Assembly: GCA_947652605.1 (NCBI GenBank)
Contig: CANTFG010000318.1
Coordinates: forward strand, 1 to 64,000
From: Elmis aenea
Lineage: Eukaryota; Arthropoda; Insecta; Coleoptera; Elmidae
DNA: 64,000 nucleotides
Reading direction: 5' to 3'
Under the pieces are notes generated by a model that saw nothing but the letters and a program-made list of their open reading frames with translations, made no database searches and was not told the origin of the DNA. Shown piece by piece: positions 43,101 through 57,100 of this stretch; position 1 is the first letter of the stretch, and each line of letters begins with the position of its first letter. Made by a program: the position numbers and the translations under genes.

Positions 43101-44718
43101 GAACAGTTTATCCATCGCCTCTTTACATGAATACAATTGTTTTGCATATGTCTTTCAATGAGCTGGTTTTAATTTTTAATAATTTCCTAAAAATACCGTG
43201 CTTTAGTTAATACATATGTTCCTTAAGCGACTATTTCGAAACAATTTCAATTATTGATTTGTATATCACAGAAACAGTTTATCCATCGCCTCTTTACATG
43301 AATACAATTGTTTTGCATATGTCTTTTAATGAGCTGGTTTTAATTTTTAATAATTTCCTAAAAATACCGTGCTTTAGTTAATACATATGTTCCTTGAGCG
43401 ACTATTTCTAAACAATTTTAATTATTGATTTGTATATCACAGGAACAGTTTATCCATCGCTTCTTTACATGAATACAATTGTTTTGCATATGTCTTTCAA
43501 TGAGCTGGTTTTAATTTTTAATAATTTCCTAAAAATACCGTGCTTTAGTTAATACATATATTCCTTGAGCGACTATTTCTGAACAATTTTAATTATTGAT
43601 TTGTATATCACAGGAACAGTTTATCCATCGCCTCTTTACATGAATACAATTGTTTTGCATATGTCTTTCAAAGAGCTGGTTTTAATTTTTAATAATTTCC
43701 TAAAAATACCGTGCTTTAGTTAATACATATGTTCCTTAAGCGACTATTTCGAAACAATTTCAATTATTGATTTGTATATCACTGGAACAGTTTATCCATC
43801 GCCTCTTTACATGAATACAATTGTTTTGCATATGTCTTTCAATGAGCTGGTTTTAATTTTTAATGATTTCCAAAAAATACCGTGCTTTAGTTCATACATA
43901 TGTTCCTTGAGCGACTATTTCGAAACAATTTTAATTATTGATTTGTATATCACAGAAACAGTTTATCCATCGCCTCTTTACATGAATACAATTGTTTTGC
44001 ATATGTCTTTCAATGAGCTGGTTTTAATTTTTAATAATTTCCTAAAAATACCGTGCTTTAGTTAATACATATGTTCCTTGAGCGACTATTTCTAAACAAT
44101 TTTAATTATTGATTTGTATATCACAGGAACAGTTTATCCATCGCCTCTTTACATGAATACAATTGTTTTGCATATGTCTTTCAATGAGCTGGTTTTAATT
44201 TTTAATAATTTCCTAAAAATACAGTGCTTTAGTTAATACATATGTTCCTTGAGCGACTATTTCTAAACAATTTTAATTATTGATTTGTATATGACAGGAA
44301 CAGTTTATCCATCGCCTTTTTACATGAATACAATTGTTTTGCATATGTCTTTCAATGAGCTGGTTTTAATTTTTAATAATGTCTTAAAAATACCGTGCTT
44401 TAGTTAATACATATGTTCCTTGAGCGACTATTTCTAAACAATTTTAATTATTGATTTGTATATCACAGGAACAGTTTATCCATCGCCTCTTTACATGAAT
44501 ACAATTGTTTTGCATATGTCTTTCAATGAGCTGGTTTTAATTTTTAATTATTTCCTAAAAATACCGTGCTTTAGTTAATACATATGTTCCTTGAGCGACT
44601 ATTTCGAAACAATTTTAATTATTGATTTGTATATCACAGGAACAGTTTATCCTTCGCATCTTTACATGAAAAAAATTGTTTTGCATATGTCTTTCAATGA
44701 GCTGGTTTTAATTTTTAA
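40102..44718. repeat. 27-monomer derivative HOR unit (4617 bp) with a 10-monomer deletion
   Basis: TGAAAAAAATTG recurs at 44667, only 4617 bp after 40050. Compared with the 36-monomer unit there is one extra monomer carrying TTAATTATTT near 40271. The sequence then jumps from the TTTCGATGAG monomer (near 40761) straight to the CAGAAACAG/AATGATTTCC monomer (near 40872), skipping the AATGCAATTG, first GGACAAG, TTTATATG, TTATTCATC and related monomers. 36 - 10 + 1 = 27, which fits the spacing. The extra monomer is also present one unit later (near 44888). Confidence 0.72.
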
Positions 44719-46542
44719 TAATTTCCTAAAAATACCGTGCTTTAGTTAATACATATGTTCCTTGAGCGACTATTTCTAAACAATTTTAATTATTGATTTG
44801 TATATCACAGGAACAGTTTATCCATCGCCTCTTTACATGAATACAATTGTTTTGCATATGTCTTTCAATGAGCTGGTTTTAATTTTTAATTATTTCCTAA
44901 AAATACCGTGCTTTAGTTAATACATATGTTCCTTGAGCGACTATTTCTAAACAATTTTAATTATTGATTTGTATATCACAGGAACAGTTTATCCATCGCC
45001 TCTTTACATGAATACAATTGTTTTGCATATGTCTTTCAATGAGCTGGTTTTAATTTTTAATAATTTCCTAAAAATACCGTGCTTTAGTTAATACATATGT
45101 TCCTTGAGCGACTATTTCGAAACAATTTTAATTATTGATTTGTATATCACAGGAACAGTTTATCCATCGCCTCTTTACATGAATACAATTGTTTTGCATA
45201 TGTCTTTCAATGAGCTGGTTTTAATTTTTAATAATTTCCTAAAAATACCGTGCTTTAGTTAATACATATGTTCCTTGAGCGACTATTTCTAAACAATTTT
45301 AATTATTGATTTGTATATCACAGGAACAGTTTATCCATCGCCTCTTTACATGAATACAATTGTTTTGCATATGTCTTTCGATGAGCTGGTTTTAATTTTT
45401 AATAATTTCCTAAAAATACCGTGCTTTAGTTAATACATATGTTCCTTGAGCGTCTATTTCTAAACAATTTTAATTATTGATTTGTATATCACAGGAACAG
45501 TTTATCCATCGCCTCTTTACATGAATGCAATTGTTTCGCATATGTCTTTCAATAAGCTGGTTTTAATTTTTAATAATTTCCTAAAAATACCGTGCTTTAG
45601 TTAATACATATGTTCCTTGAGCGACTATTTCGAAACAATTTTAATTATTGATTTGTATATCACAGGACAAGTTTATCCTTCGCATCTTTACATGAATACA
45701 ATTGTTTTGCATATGTCTTTCAATGAGCTGGTTTTAATTTTTAATAATTTCCTAAAAATACCGTGCTTTAGTTAATACATATGTTCCTTGAGCGACTATT
45801 TTGAAACAATTTTAATTATTGATTTGTATATCACAGGAACAGTTTATCCATCGCCTCTTTATATGAATACAATTGTTTTGCATATGTCTTTCAATGAGCT
45901 GGTTTTAATTTTTAATAATTTCCTAAAAATACCGTGCTTTAGTTAATACATATGTTCCTTGAGCGACTATTTCTAAACAATTTTAATTATTGATTGGTAT
46001 ATCACAGGAACAGTTTATCCATCGCCTCTTTACATGAATACAATTGTTTTGCATATATCTTTCAATGAGCTGGTTTTAATTTTTAATAATTTCCTAAAAA
46101 TACCGTGCTTTAGTTAATACATATGTTCCTTGAGCGACTATTTCGAAACAATTTTAATTATTGATTTGTATATCACAGAAACAGTTTATCCATCGCCTCT
46201 TTACATGAATACAATTGTTTTGCATATGTCTTTCAATGAGCTGGTTTTAATTTTTAATGATTTCCTAAAAATACCGTGCTTTAGTTAATACATATGTTCC
46301 TTGAGCGACTATTTTTAAACAATTTTAATTATTGATTTGTATATCACAGGACAAGTTTATCCTTCGCATCTTTACATGAATACAATTGTTTTGCATATGT
46401 CTTTCAATGAGCTGGTTTTAATTTTTAATAATTTCCTAAAAATACCGTGCTTTAGTTAATACATATGTTCCTTGAGCGACTATTTCTAAACAATTTTAAT
46501 TATTGATTTGTATATCACAGGAACAGTTTATCCATCGCCTCT
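44719..46542. repeat. Start of a further HOR unit, ended by the super-repeat junction
   Basis: Carries the TTAATTATTT extra monomer (near 44888), TTTCGATGAG near 45376, GAGCGTCTA near 45449, AATGCAATTGTTTCGC at 45525, GGACAAG, TTTATATG, GATTGGTAT and TTTTTAAAC monomers in the same order as the 36-monomer units. It then switches to the super-repeat start instead of continuing with AATTTCTTAAAA and TTTCTTGAG. Confidence 0.7.
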
Positions 46543-46604
46543 TTACATGAATACAATTGTTTTGCATATGTCTTTCAATGAGCTGGTTTTAATTTTTAAT
46601 AATG
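46543..46604. other. Recombination junction starting the second super-repeat copy
   Basis: The left side (TATATCACAGG, CCTCTTTAC) follows the HOR unit in progress. The right side reads AATGTCTTAAAA like 23345, not AATTTCTTAAAA as the HOR order predicts. Since 23287 reads CCTTTTTAC, the switch lies between these two diagnostic sites, inside one monomer and in perfect 171-bp register. That is what unequal crossing-over or replication-template switching between monomers would leave. Confidence 0.72.
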
Positions 46605-49600
46605 TCTTAAAAATACCGTGCTTTAGTTAATACATATGTTCCTTGAGCGACTATTTCTAAACAATTTTAATTATTGATTTGTATATCACAGGAACAGTTT
46701 ATCCATCGCCTCTTTACATGAATACAATTGTTTTGCATATGTCTTTCAATGAGCTGGTTTTAATTTTTAATTATTTCCTAAAAATACCGTGCTTTAGTTA
46801 ATACATATATTCCTTGAGCGACTATTTCTGAACAATTTTAATTATTGATTTGTATATCACAGGAACAGTTTATCCATCGCCTCTTTACATGAATACAATT
46901 GTTTTGCATATGTCTTTCAAAGAGCTGGTTTTAATTTTTAATAATTTCCTAAAAATACCGTGCTTTAGTTAATACATATGTTCCTTAAGCGACTATTTCG
47001 AAACAATTTCAATTATTGATTTGTATATCACTGGAACAGTTTATCCATCGCCTCTTTACATGAATACAATTGTTTTGCATATGTCTTTCAATGAGCTGGT
47101 TTTAATTTTTAATAATTTCCAAAAAATAACGTGCTTTAGTTCATACATATGTTCCTTGAGCGACTATTTCGAAACAATTTTAATTATTGATTTGTATATC
47201 ACAGAAACAGTTTATCCATCGCCTCTTTACATGAATACAATTGTTTTGCATATGTCTTTCAATGAGCTGGTTTTAATTTTTAATAATTTCCTAAAAATAC
47301 CGTGCTTTAGTTAATACATATGTTCCTGGAGCGACTATTTCTAAACAATTTTAATTATTGATTTGTATATCACAGGAACAGTTTATCCATCGCCTCTTTA
47401 CATGAATACAATTGTTTTGCATATGTCTTTCAATGAGCTGGTTTTAATTTTTAATAATTTCCTAAAAATACAGTGCTTTAGTTAATACATATGTTCCTTG
47501 AGCGACTATTTCTAAACAATTTTAATTATTGATTTGTATATGACAGGAACAGTTTATCCATCGCCTTTTTACATGAATACAATTGTTTTGCATATGTCTT
47601 TCAATGAGCTGGTTTTAATTTTTAATAATGTCTTAAAAATACCGTGCTTTAGTTAATACATATGTTCCTTGAGCGACTATTTCGAAACAATTTTAATTAT
47701 TGATTTGTATATCACAGGAACAGTTTATCCATCGCCTCTTTACATGAATACAATTGTTTTGCATATATCTTTCAATGAGCTGGTTTTAATTTTTAATAAT
47801 TTCCTAAAAATACCGTGCTTTAGTTAATACATATGTTCCTTGAGCGACTATTTCGAAACAATTTTAATTATTGATTTGTATATCACAGAAACAGTTTATC
47901 CATCGTCTCTTTACATGAATACAATTGTATTGCATATGTCTTTCAATGAGCTGGTTTTAATTTTTAATAATTTCCTAAAAATACCGTGCTTTAGTTAATA
48001 CATATGTTCCTTGAGCGACTATTTCGAAACAATTTTAATTATTGATTTGTATATCACAGGACAAGTTTATCCTTCGCATCTTTACATGAAAAAAATTGTT
48101 TTGCATATGTCTTTCAATGAGCTGGTTTTAATTTTTAATAATTTCCTAAAAATACCGTGCTTTAGTTAATACATATGTTCCTTGAGCGACTATTTTGAAA
48201 CAATTTTAATTATTGATTTGTATATCACAGGAACAGTTTATCCATCGCCTCTTTATATGAATACAATTGTTTTGCATATGTCTTTCAATGAGCTGGTTTT
48301 AATTTTTAATGATTTCCTAAAAATACCGTGCTTTAGTTAATACATATGTTCCTTGAGCGACTATTTCTAAACAATTTTAATTATTGATTGGTATATCACA
48401 GGAACAGTTTATCCATCGCCTCTTTACATGAATACAATTGTTTTGCATATATCTTTCAATGAGCTGGTTTTAATTTTTAATAATTTCCTAAAAATACCGT
48501 GCTTTAGTTAATACATATGTTCCTTGAGCGACTATTTCGAAACAATTTTAATTATTGATTTGTATATCACAGAAACAGTTTATCCATCGCCTCTTTACAT
48601 GAATACAATTGTTTTGCATATGTCTTTCAATGAGCTGGTTTTAATTTTTAATGATTTCTTAAAAATACCGTGCTTTAGTTAATACATATGTTCCTTGAGC
48701 GACTATTTTTAAACAATTTTAATTATTGATTTGTATATCACAGGACAAGTTTATCCTTCGCATCTTTACATGAATACAATTGTTTTGCATATGTCTTTCA
48801 ATGAGCTGGTTTTAATTTTTAATAATTTCCTAAAAATACCGTGCTTTAGTTAATACATATGTTCCTTGAGCGACTATTTCTAAACAATTTTAATTATTGA
48901 TTTGTATATCACAGGAACAGTTTATCCATCGCCTCTTTACATGAATACAATTGTTTTGCATATGTCTTTCAATGAGCTGGTTTTAATTTTTAATAATTTC
49001 TTAAAAATACCGTGCTTTAGTTAATACATATGTTCCTTGAGCGACTATTTCGAAACAATTTTAATTATTGATTTGTATATCACAGGAACAGTTTATCCAT
49101 CGCCTCTTTACATGAATACAATTGTTTTGCATATGTCTTTCAATGAGCTGGTTTTAATTTTTAATTATTTCCTAAAAATACCGTGCTTTAGTTAATACAT
49201 ATGTTCCTTAAGCGACTATTTCGAAACAATTTTAATTATAGATTTGTATATCACAGGAACAGTTTATCCATCGCCTCTTTACATGAATACAATTGTTTTG
49301 CATATGTCTTTCAATGAGCTGGTTTTAATTTTTAATAATTTTCTAAAAATACCGTGCTTTAGTTAATACATATGTTCCTTGAGCGACTATTTCGAAACAA
49401 TTTTAATTATTGATTTGTATATTACAGGAACAGTTTATATATCGCCTCTTTACATGTATACAATTGTTTTGCATATGTCTTTCAAAGAGCTGGTTTTAAT
49501 TTTTAATAATTTCCTAAAAATACCGTGCTTTAGTTAATACATATGTTCCTTGAGCGACTATTTCGAAACAATTTTAATTATTGATTTGTATATCACAGGA

Positions 49601-52600
49601 ACAGTTTATCCATCGCCTCTTTACATGAATACAATTGTTTTGCATATGTCTTTCAATGAGCTGGTTTTAATTTTTAATAATTTCCTAAAAATACCGTGCT
49701 TTAGTTAATACATATGTTCCTTAAGCGACTATTTCGAAACAATTTCAATTATTGATTTGTATATCACAGAAACAGTTTATCCATCGCCTCTTTACATGAA
49801 TACAATTGTTTTGCATATGTCTTTCAATGAGCTGGTTTTAATTTTTAATAATTTCCTAAAAATACCGTGCTTTAGTTAATACATATGTTCCTTGAGCGAC
49901 TATTTCTAAACAATTTTAATTATTGATTTGTATATCACAGGAACAGTTTATCCATCGCTTCTTTACATGAATACAATTGTTTTGCATATGTCTTTCAATG
50001 AGCTGGTTTTAATTTTTAATAATTTCCTAAAAATACCGTGCTTTAGTTAATACATATATTCCTTGAGCGACTATTTCTGAACAATTTTAATTATTGATTT
50101 GTATATCACAGGAACAGTTTATCCATCGCCTCTTTACATGAATACAATTGTTTTGCATATGTCTTTCAAAGAGCTGGTTTTAATTTTTAATAATTTCCTA
50201 AAAATACCGTGCTTTAGTTAATACATATGTTCCTTAAGCGACTATTTCGAAACAATTTCAATTATTGATTTGTATATCACTGGAACAGTTTATCCATCGC
50301 CTCTTTACATGAATACAATTGTTTTGCATATGTCTTTCAATGAGCTGGTTTTAATTTTTAATGATTTCCAAAAAATACCGTGCTTTAGTTCATACATATG
50401 TTCCTTGAGCGACTATTTCGAAACAATTTTAATTATTGATTTGTATATCACAGAAACAGTTTATCCATCGCCTCTTTACATGAATACAATTGTTTTGCAT
50501 ATGTCTTTCAATGAGCTGGTTTTAATTTTTAATAATTTCCTAAAAATACCGTGCTTTAGTTAATACATATGTTCCTTGAGCGACTATTTCTAAACAATTT
50601 TAATTATTGATTTGTATATCACAGGAACAGTTTATCCATCGCCTCTTTACATGAATACAATGGTTTTGCATATGTCTTTCAATGAGCTGGTTTTAATTTT
50701 TAATAATTTCCTAAAAATACAGTGCTTTAGTTAATACATATGTTCCTTGAGCGACTATTTCTAAACAATTTTAATTATTGATTTGTATATGACAGGAACA
50801 GTTTATCCATCGCCTTTTTACATGAATACAATTGTTTTGCATATGTCTTTCAATGAGCTGGTTTTAATTTTTAATAATGTCTTAAAAATACCGTGCTTTA
50901 GTTAATACATATGTTCCTTGAGCGACTATTTCTAAACAATTTTAATTATTGATTTGTATATCACAGGAACAGTTTATCCATCGCCTCTTTACATGAATAC
51001 AATTGTTTTGCATATGTCTTTCAATGAGCTGGTTTTAATTTTTAATAATTTCCTAAAAATACCGTGCTTTAGTTAATACATATGTTCCTTGAGCGACTAT
51101 TTCTAAACAATTTTAATTATTGATTTGTATATCACAGGAACAGTTTATCCATCGCCTCTTTACATGAATACAATTGTTTTGCATATGTCTTTCAATGAGC
51201 TGGTTTTAATTTTTAATAATTTCCTAAAAATACCGTGCTTTAGTTAATACATATGTTCCTTGAGCGACTATTTCGAAACAATTTTAATTATTGATTTGTA
51301 TATCACAGGAACAGTTTATCCATCGCCTCTTTACATGAATACAATTGTTTTGCATATGTCTTTCAATGAGCTGGTTTTAATTTTTAATAATTTCCTAAAA
51401 ATACCGTGCTTTAGTTAATACATATGTTCCTTGAGCGACTATTTCTAAACAATTTTAATTATTGATTTGTATATCACAGGAACAGTTTATCCATCGCCTC
51501 TTTACATGAATACAATTGTTTTGCATATGTCTTTCGATGAGCTGGTTTTAATTTTTAATAATTTCCTAAAAATACCGTGCTTTAGTTAATACATATGTTC
51601 CTTGAGCGTCTATTTCTAAACAATTTTAATTATTGATTTGTATATCACAGGAACAGTTTATCCATCGCCTCTTTACATGAATGCAATTGTTTCGCATATG
51701 TCTTTCAATAAGCTGGTTTTAATTTTTAATAATTTCCTAAAAATACCGTGCTTTAGTTAATACATATGTTCCTTGAGCGACTATTTCGAAACAATTTTAA
51801 TTATTGATTTGTATATCACAGGACAAGTTTATCCTTCGCATCTTTACATGAATACAATTGTTTTGCATATGTCTTTCAATGAGCTGGTTTTAATTTTTAA
51901 TAATTTCCTAAAAATACCGTGCTTTAGTTAATACATATGTTCCTTGAGCGACTATTTTGAAACAATTTTAATTATTGATTTGTATATCACAGGAACAGTT
52001 TATCCATCGCCTCTTTATATGAATACAATTGTTTTGCATATGTCTTTCAATGAGCTGGTTTTAATTTTTAATAATTTCCTAAAAATACCGTGCTTTAGTT
52101 AATACATATGTTCCTTGAGCGACTATTTCTAAACAATTTTAATTATTGATTGGTATATCACAGGAACAGTTTATCCATCGCCTCTTTACATGAATACAAT
52201 TGTTTTGCATATATCTTTCAATGAGCTGGTTTTAATTTTTAATAATTTCCTAAAAATACCGTGCTTTAGTTAATACATATGTTCCTTGAGCGACTATTTC
52301 GAAACAATTTTAATTATTGATTTGTATATCACAGAAACAGTTTATCCATCGCCTCTTTACATGAATACAATTGTTTTGCATATGTCTTTCAATGAGCTGG
52401 TTTTAATTTTTAATGATTTCCTAAAAATACCGTGCTTTAGTTAATACATATGTTCCTTGAGCGACTATTTTTAAACAATTTTAATTATTGATTTGTATAT
52501 CACAGGACAAGTTTATCCTTCGCATCTTTACATGAATACAATTGTTTTGCATATGTCTTTCAATGAGCTGGTTTTAATTTTTAATAATTTCCTAAAAATA

Positions 52601-54040
52601 CCGTGCTTTAGTTAATACATATGTTCCTTGAGCGACTATTTCTAAACAATTTTAATTATTGATTTGTATATCACAGGAACAGTTTATCCATCGCCTCTTT
52701 ACATGAATACAATTGTTTTGCATATGTCTTTCAATGAGCTGGTTTTAATTTTTAATAATTTCTTAAAAATACCGTGCTTTAGTTAATACATATGTTTCTT
52801 GAGCGACTATTTCTAAACAATTTTAATTATTGATTTGTATATCACAGGAACAGTTTATTCATCGCCTCTTTACATGAATACAATTGTTTTGCATATGTCT
52901 TTCAATGAGCTGGTTTTAATTTTTAATAATTTCCTAAAAATACCGTGCTTTAGTTAATACATATGTTCCTTGAGCGACTATTTCGAAACAATTTTAATTA
53001 TTGATTTGTATATCACAGAAACAGTTTATCCATCGCCTCTTTACATGAATACAATTGTTTTGCATATGTCTTTCAATGAGCTGGTTTTAATTTTTAATGA
53101 TTTCCTAAAAATACCGTGCTTTAGTTAATACATATGTTCCTTGAGCGACTATTTCGAAACAATTTTAATTATTGATTGGTATATCACAGGAACAGTTTAT
53201 CCATCGCCTCTTTACATGAATACAATTGTTTTGCATATATCTTTCAATGAGCTGGTTTTAATTTTTAATAATTTCCTAAAAATACCGTGCTTTAGTTAAT
53301 ACATATGTTCCTTGAGCGACTATTTCGAAACAATTTTAATTATTGATTTGTATATCACAGAAACAGTTTATCCATCGCCTCTTTACATGAATACAATTGT
53401 TTTGCATATGTCTTTCAATGAGCTGGTTTTAATTTTTAATGATTTCCTAAAAATACCGTGCTTTAGTTAATACATATGTTCCTTGAGCGACTATTTTTAA
53501 ACAATTTTAATTATTGATTTGTATATCACAGGACAAGTTTATCCTTCGCATCTTTACATGAATACAATTGTTTTGCATATGTCTTTCAATGAGCTGGTTT
53601 TAATTTTTAATAATTTCCTAAAAATACCGTGCTTTAGTTAATACATATGTTCCTTGAGCGACTATTTCTAAACAATTTTAATTATTGATTTGTATATCAC
53701 AGGAACAGTTTATCCATCGCCTCTTTACATGAATACAATTGTTTTGCATATGTCTTTCAATGAGCTGGTTTTAATTTTTAATAATTTCTTAAAAATACCG
53801 TGCTTTAGTTAATACATATGTTTCTTGAGCGACTATTTCTAAACAATTTTAATTATTGATTTGTATATCACAGGAACAGTTTATCCATCGCCTCTTTACA
53901 TGAATACAATTGTTTTGCATATGTCTTTCAATGAGCTGGTTTTAATTTTTAATAATTTCCTAAAAATACCGTGCTTTAGTTAATACATATGTTCCTTAAG
54001 CGACTATTTCGAAACAATTTTAATTATAGATTTGTATATC

Positions 54041-54120
54041 ACAGGAACAGTTTATCCATCGCCTCTTTACATGTATACAATTGTTTTGCATATGTCTTTC
54101 AAAGAGCTGGTTTTAATTTT
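54041..54120. other. Hybrid monomer marking an exact one-monomer deletion
   Basis: In sister copies (near 30780, 36930, 41550 and 60010) a TATCACAGG...CATGAATAC monomer with TTTTCTGAAAA is followed by a TATTACAGG...TATCTATCGCC...CATGTATAC monomer with CAAAGAG. Here one monomer starts as the first type (TATCACAGG, TATCCATCGCC) and ends as the second (CATGTATAC, CAAAGAG). Exactly 171 bp is missing, which changes the offset to the first super-repeat copy from 23256 to 23085. Confidence 0.8.
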
Positions 54121-57100
54121 TAATAATTTCCTAAAAATACCGTGCTTTAGTTAATACATATGTTCCTTGAGCGACTATTTCGAAACAATTTTAATTATTG
54201 ATTTGTATATCACAGGAACAGTTTATCCATCGCCTCTTTACATGAATACAATTGTTTTGCATATGTCTTTCAATGAGCTGGTTTTAATTTTTAATAATTT
54301 CCTAAAAATACCGTGCTTTAGTTAATACATATGTTCCTTAAGCGACTATTTCGAAACAATTTCAATTATTGAATTGTATATCACAGAAACAGTTTATCCA
54401 TCGCCTCTTTACATGAATACAATTGTTTTGCATATGTCTTTCAATGAGCTGGTTTTAATTTTTAATAATTTCCTAAAAATACCGTGCTTTAGTTAATACA
54501 TATGTTCCTTGAGCGACTATTTCTAAACAATTTTAATTATTGATTTGTATATCACAGGAACAGTTTATCCATCGCTTCTTTACATGAATACAATTGTTTT
54601 GCATATGTCTTTCAATGAGCTGGTTTTAATTTTTAATAATTTCCTAAAAATACCGTGCTTTAGTTAATACATATATTCCTTGAGCGACTATTTCTGAACA
54701 ATTTTAATTATTGATTTGTATATCACAGGAACAGTTTATCCATCGCCTCTTTACATGAATACAATTGTTTTGCATATGTCTTTCAAAGAGCTGGTTTTAA
54801 TTTTTAATAATTTCCTAAAAATACCGTGCTTTAGTTAATACATATGTTCCTTAAGCGACTATTTCGAAACAATTTCAATTATTGATTTGTATATCACAGA
54901 AACAGTTTATCCATCGCCTCTTTACATGAATACAATTGTTTTGCATATGTCTTTCAATGAGCTGGTTTTAATTTTTAATGATTTCCAAAAAATACCGTGC
55001 TTTAGTTCATACATATGTTCCATGAGCGACTATTTCGAAACAATTTTAATTATTGATTTGTATATCACAGAAACAGTTTATCCATCGCCTCTTTACATGA
55101 ATACAATTGTTTTGCATATGTCTTTCAATAAGCTGGTTTTAATTTTTAATAATTTTCTAAAAATACCGTGCTTTAGTTAATACATATGTTCCTTGAGCGA
55201 CTATTTCGAAACAATTTTAATTATTGATTTGTATATTACAGGAACAGTTTATATATCGCCTCTTTACATGTATACAATTGTTTTGCATATGTCTTTCAAA
55301 GAGCTGGTTTTAATTTTTAATAATTTCCTAAAAATACCGTGCTTTAGTTAATACATATGTTCCTTGAGCGACTATTTCGAAACAATTTTAATTATTGATT
55401 TGTATATCACAGGAACAGTTTATCCATCGCCTCTTTACATGAATACAATTGTTTTGCATATGTCTTTCAATGAGCTGGTTTTAATTTTTAATAATTTCCT
55501 AAAAATACCGTGCTTTAGTTAATACATATGTTCCTTAAGCGACTATTTCGAAACAATTTCAATTATTGATTTGTATATCACAGAAACAGTTTATCCATCG
55601 CCTCTTTACATGAATACAATTGTTTTGCATATGTCTTTTAATGAGCTGGTTTTAATTTTTAATAATTTCCTAAAAATACCGTGCTTTAGTTAATACATAT
55701 GTTCCTTGAGCGACTATTTCTAAACAATTTTAATTATTGATTTGTATATCACAGGAACAGTTTATCCATCGCTTCTTTACATGAATACAATTGTTTTGCA
55801 TATGTCTTTCAATGAGCTGGTTTTAATTTTTAATAATTTCCTAAAAATACCGTGCTTTAGTTAATACATATATTCCTTGAGCGACTATTTCTGAACAATT
55901 TTAATTATTGATTTGTATATCACAGGAACAGTTTATCCATCGCCTCTTTACATGAATACAATTGTTTTGCATATGTCTTTCAAAGAGCTGGTTTTAATTT
56001 TTAATAATTTCCTAAAAATACCGTGCTTTAGTTAATACATATGTTCCTTAAGCGACTATTTCGAAACAATTTCAATTATTGATTTGTATATCACTGGAAC
56101 AGTTTATCCATCGCCTCTTTACATGAATACAATTGTTTTGCATATGTCTTTCAATGAGCTGGTTTTAATTTTTAATGATTTCCAAAAAATACCGTGCTTT
56201 AGTTCATACATATGTTCCTTGAGCGACTATTTCGAAACAATTTTAATTATTGATTTGTATATCACAGAAACAGTTTATCCATCGCCTCTTTACATGAATA
56301 CAATTGTTTTGCATATGTCTTTCAATGAGCTGGTTTTAATTTTTAATAATTTCCTAAAAATACCGTGCTTTAGTTAATACATATGTTCCTTGAGCGACTA
56401 TTTCTAAACAATTTTAATTATTGATTTGTATATCACAGGAACAGTTTATCCATTGCCTCTTTACATGAATACAATTGTTTTGCATATGTCTTTCAATGAG
56501 CTGGTTTTAATTTTTAATAATTTCCTAAAAATACAGTGCTTTAGTTAATACATATGTTCCTTGAGCGACTATTTCTAAACAATTTTAATTATTGATTTGT
56601 ATATGACAGGAACAGTTTATCCATCGCCTTTTTACATGAATACAATTGTTTTGCATATGTCTTTCAATGAGCTGGTTTTAATTTTTAATAATGTCTTAAA
56701 AATACCGTGCTTTAGTTAATACATATGTTCCTTGAGCGACTATTTCTAAACAATTTTAATTATTGATTTGTATATCACAGGAACAGTTTATCCATCGCCT
56801 CTTTACATGAATACAATTGTTTTGCATATGTCTTTCAATGAGCTGGTTTTAATTTTTAATTATTTCCTAAAAATACCGTGCTTTAGTTAATACATATGTT
56901 CCTTGAGCGACTATTTCGAAACAATTTTAATTATTGATTTGTATATCACAGGAACAGTTTATCCTTCGCATCTTTACATGAAAAAAATTGTTTTGCATAT
57001 GTCTTTCAATGAGCTGGTTTTAATTTTTAATAATTTCCTAAAAATACCGTGCTTTAGTTAATACATATGTTCCTTGAGCGACTATTTCTAAACAATTTTA

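Larger units (their letters stand above)
23347..46602. repeat. 23256-bp (136-monomer) super-repeat, first copy
   Basis: This block is followed directly by a near-identical second copy. Paired markers at an offset of 23256 bp are: TTAATTATTT near 23509 and 46765, the TGAAAAAAATTG variant at 24831 and 48087, TTATATATCG near 26178 and 49434, the TCA-variant frames 23765/47021 and 27014/50270, AATGCAATTG at 28425 and 51681, and TTATTCATCG near 29600 and 52856. The limits are set by the junction near 46543-46604. Inside lie the 36-monomer and 27-monomer units. Confidence 0.8.
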
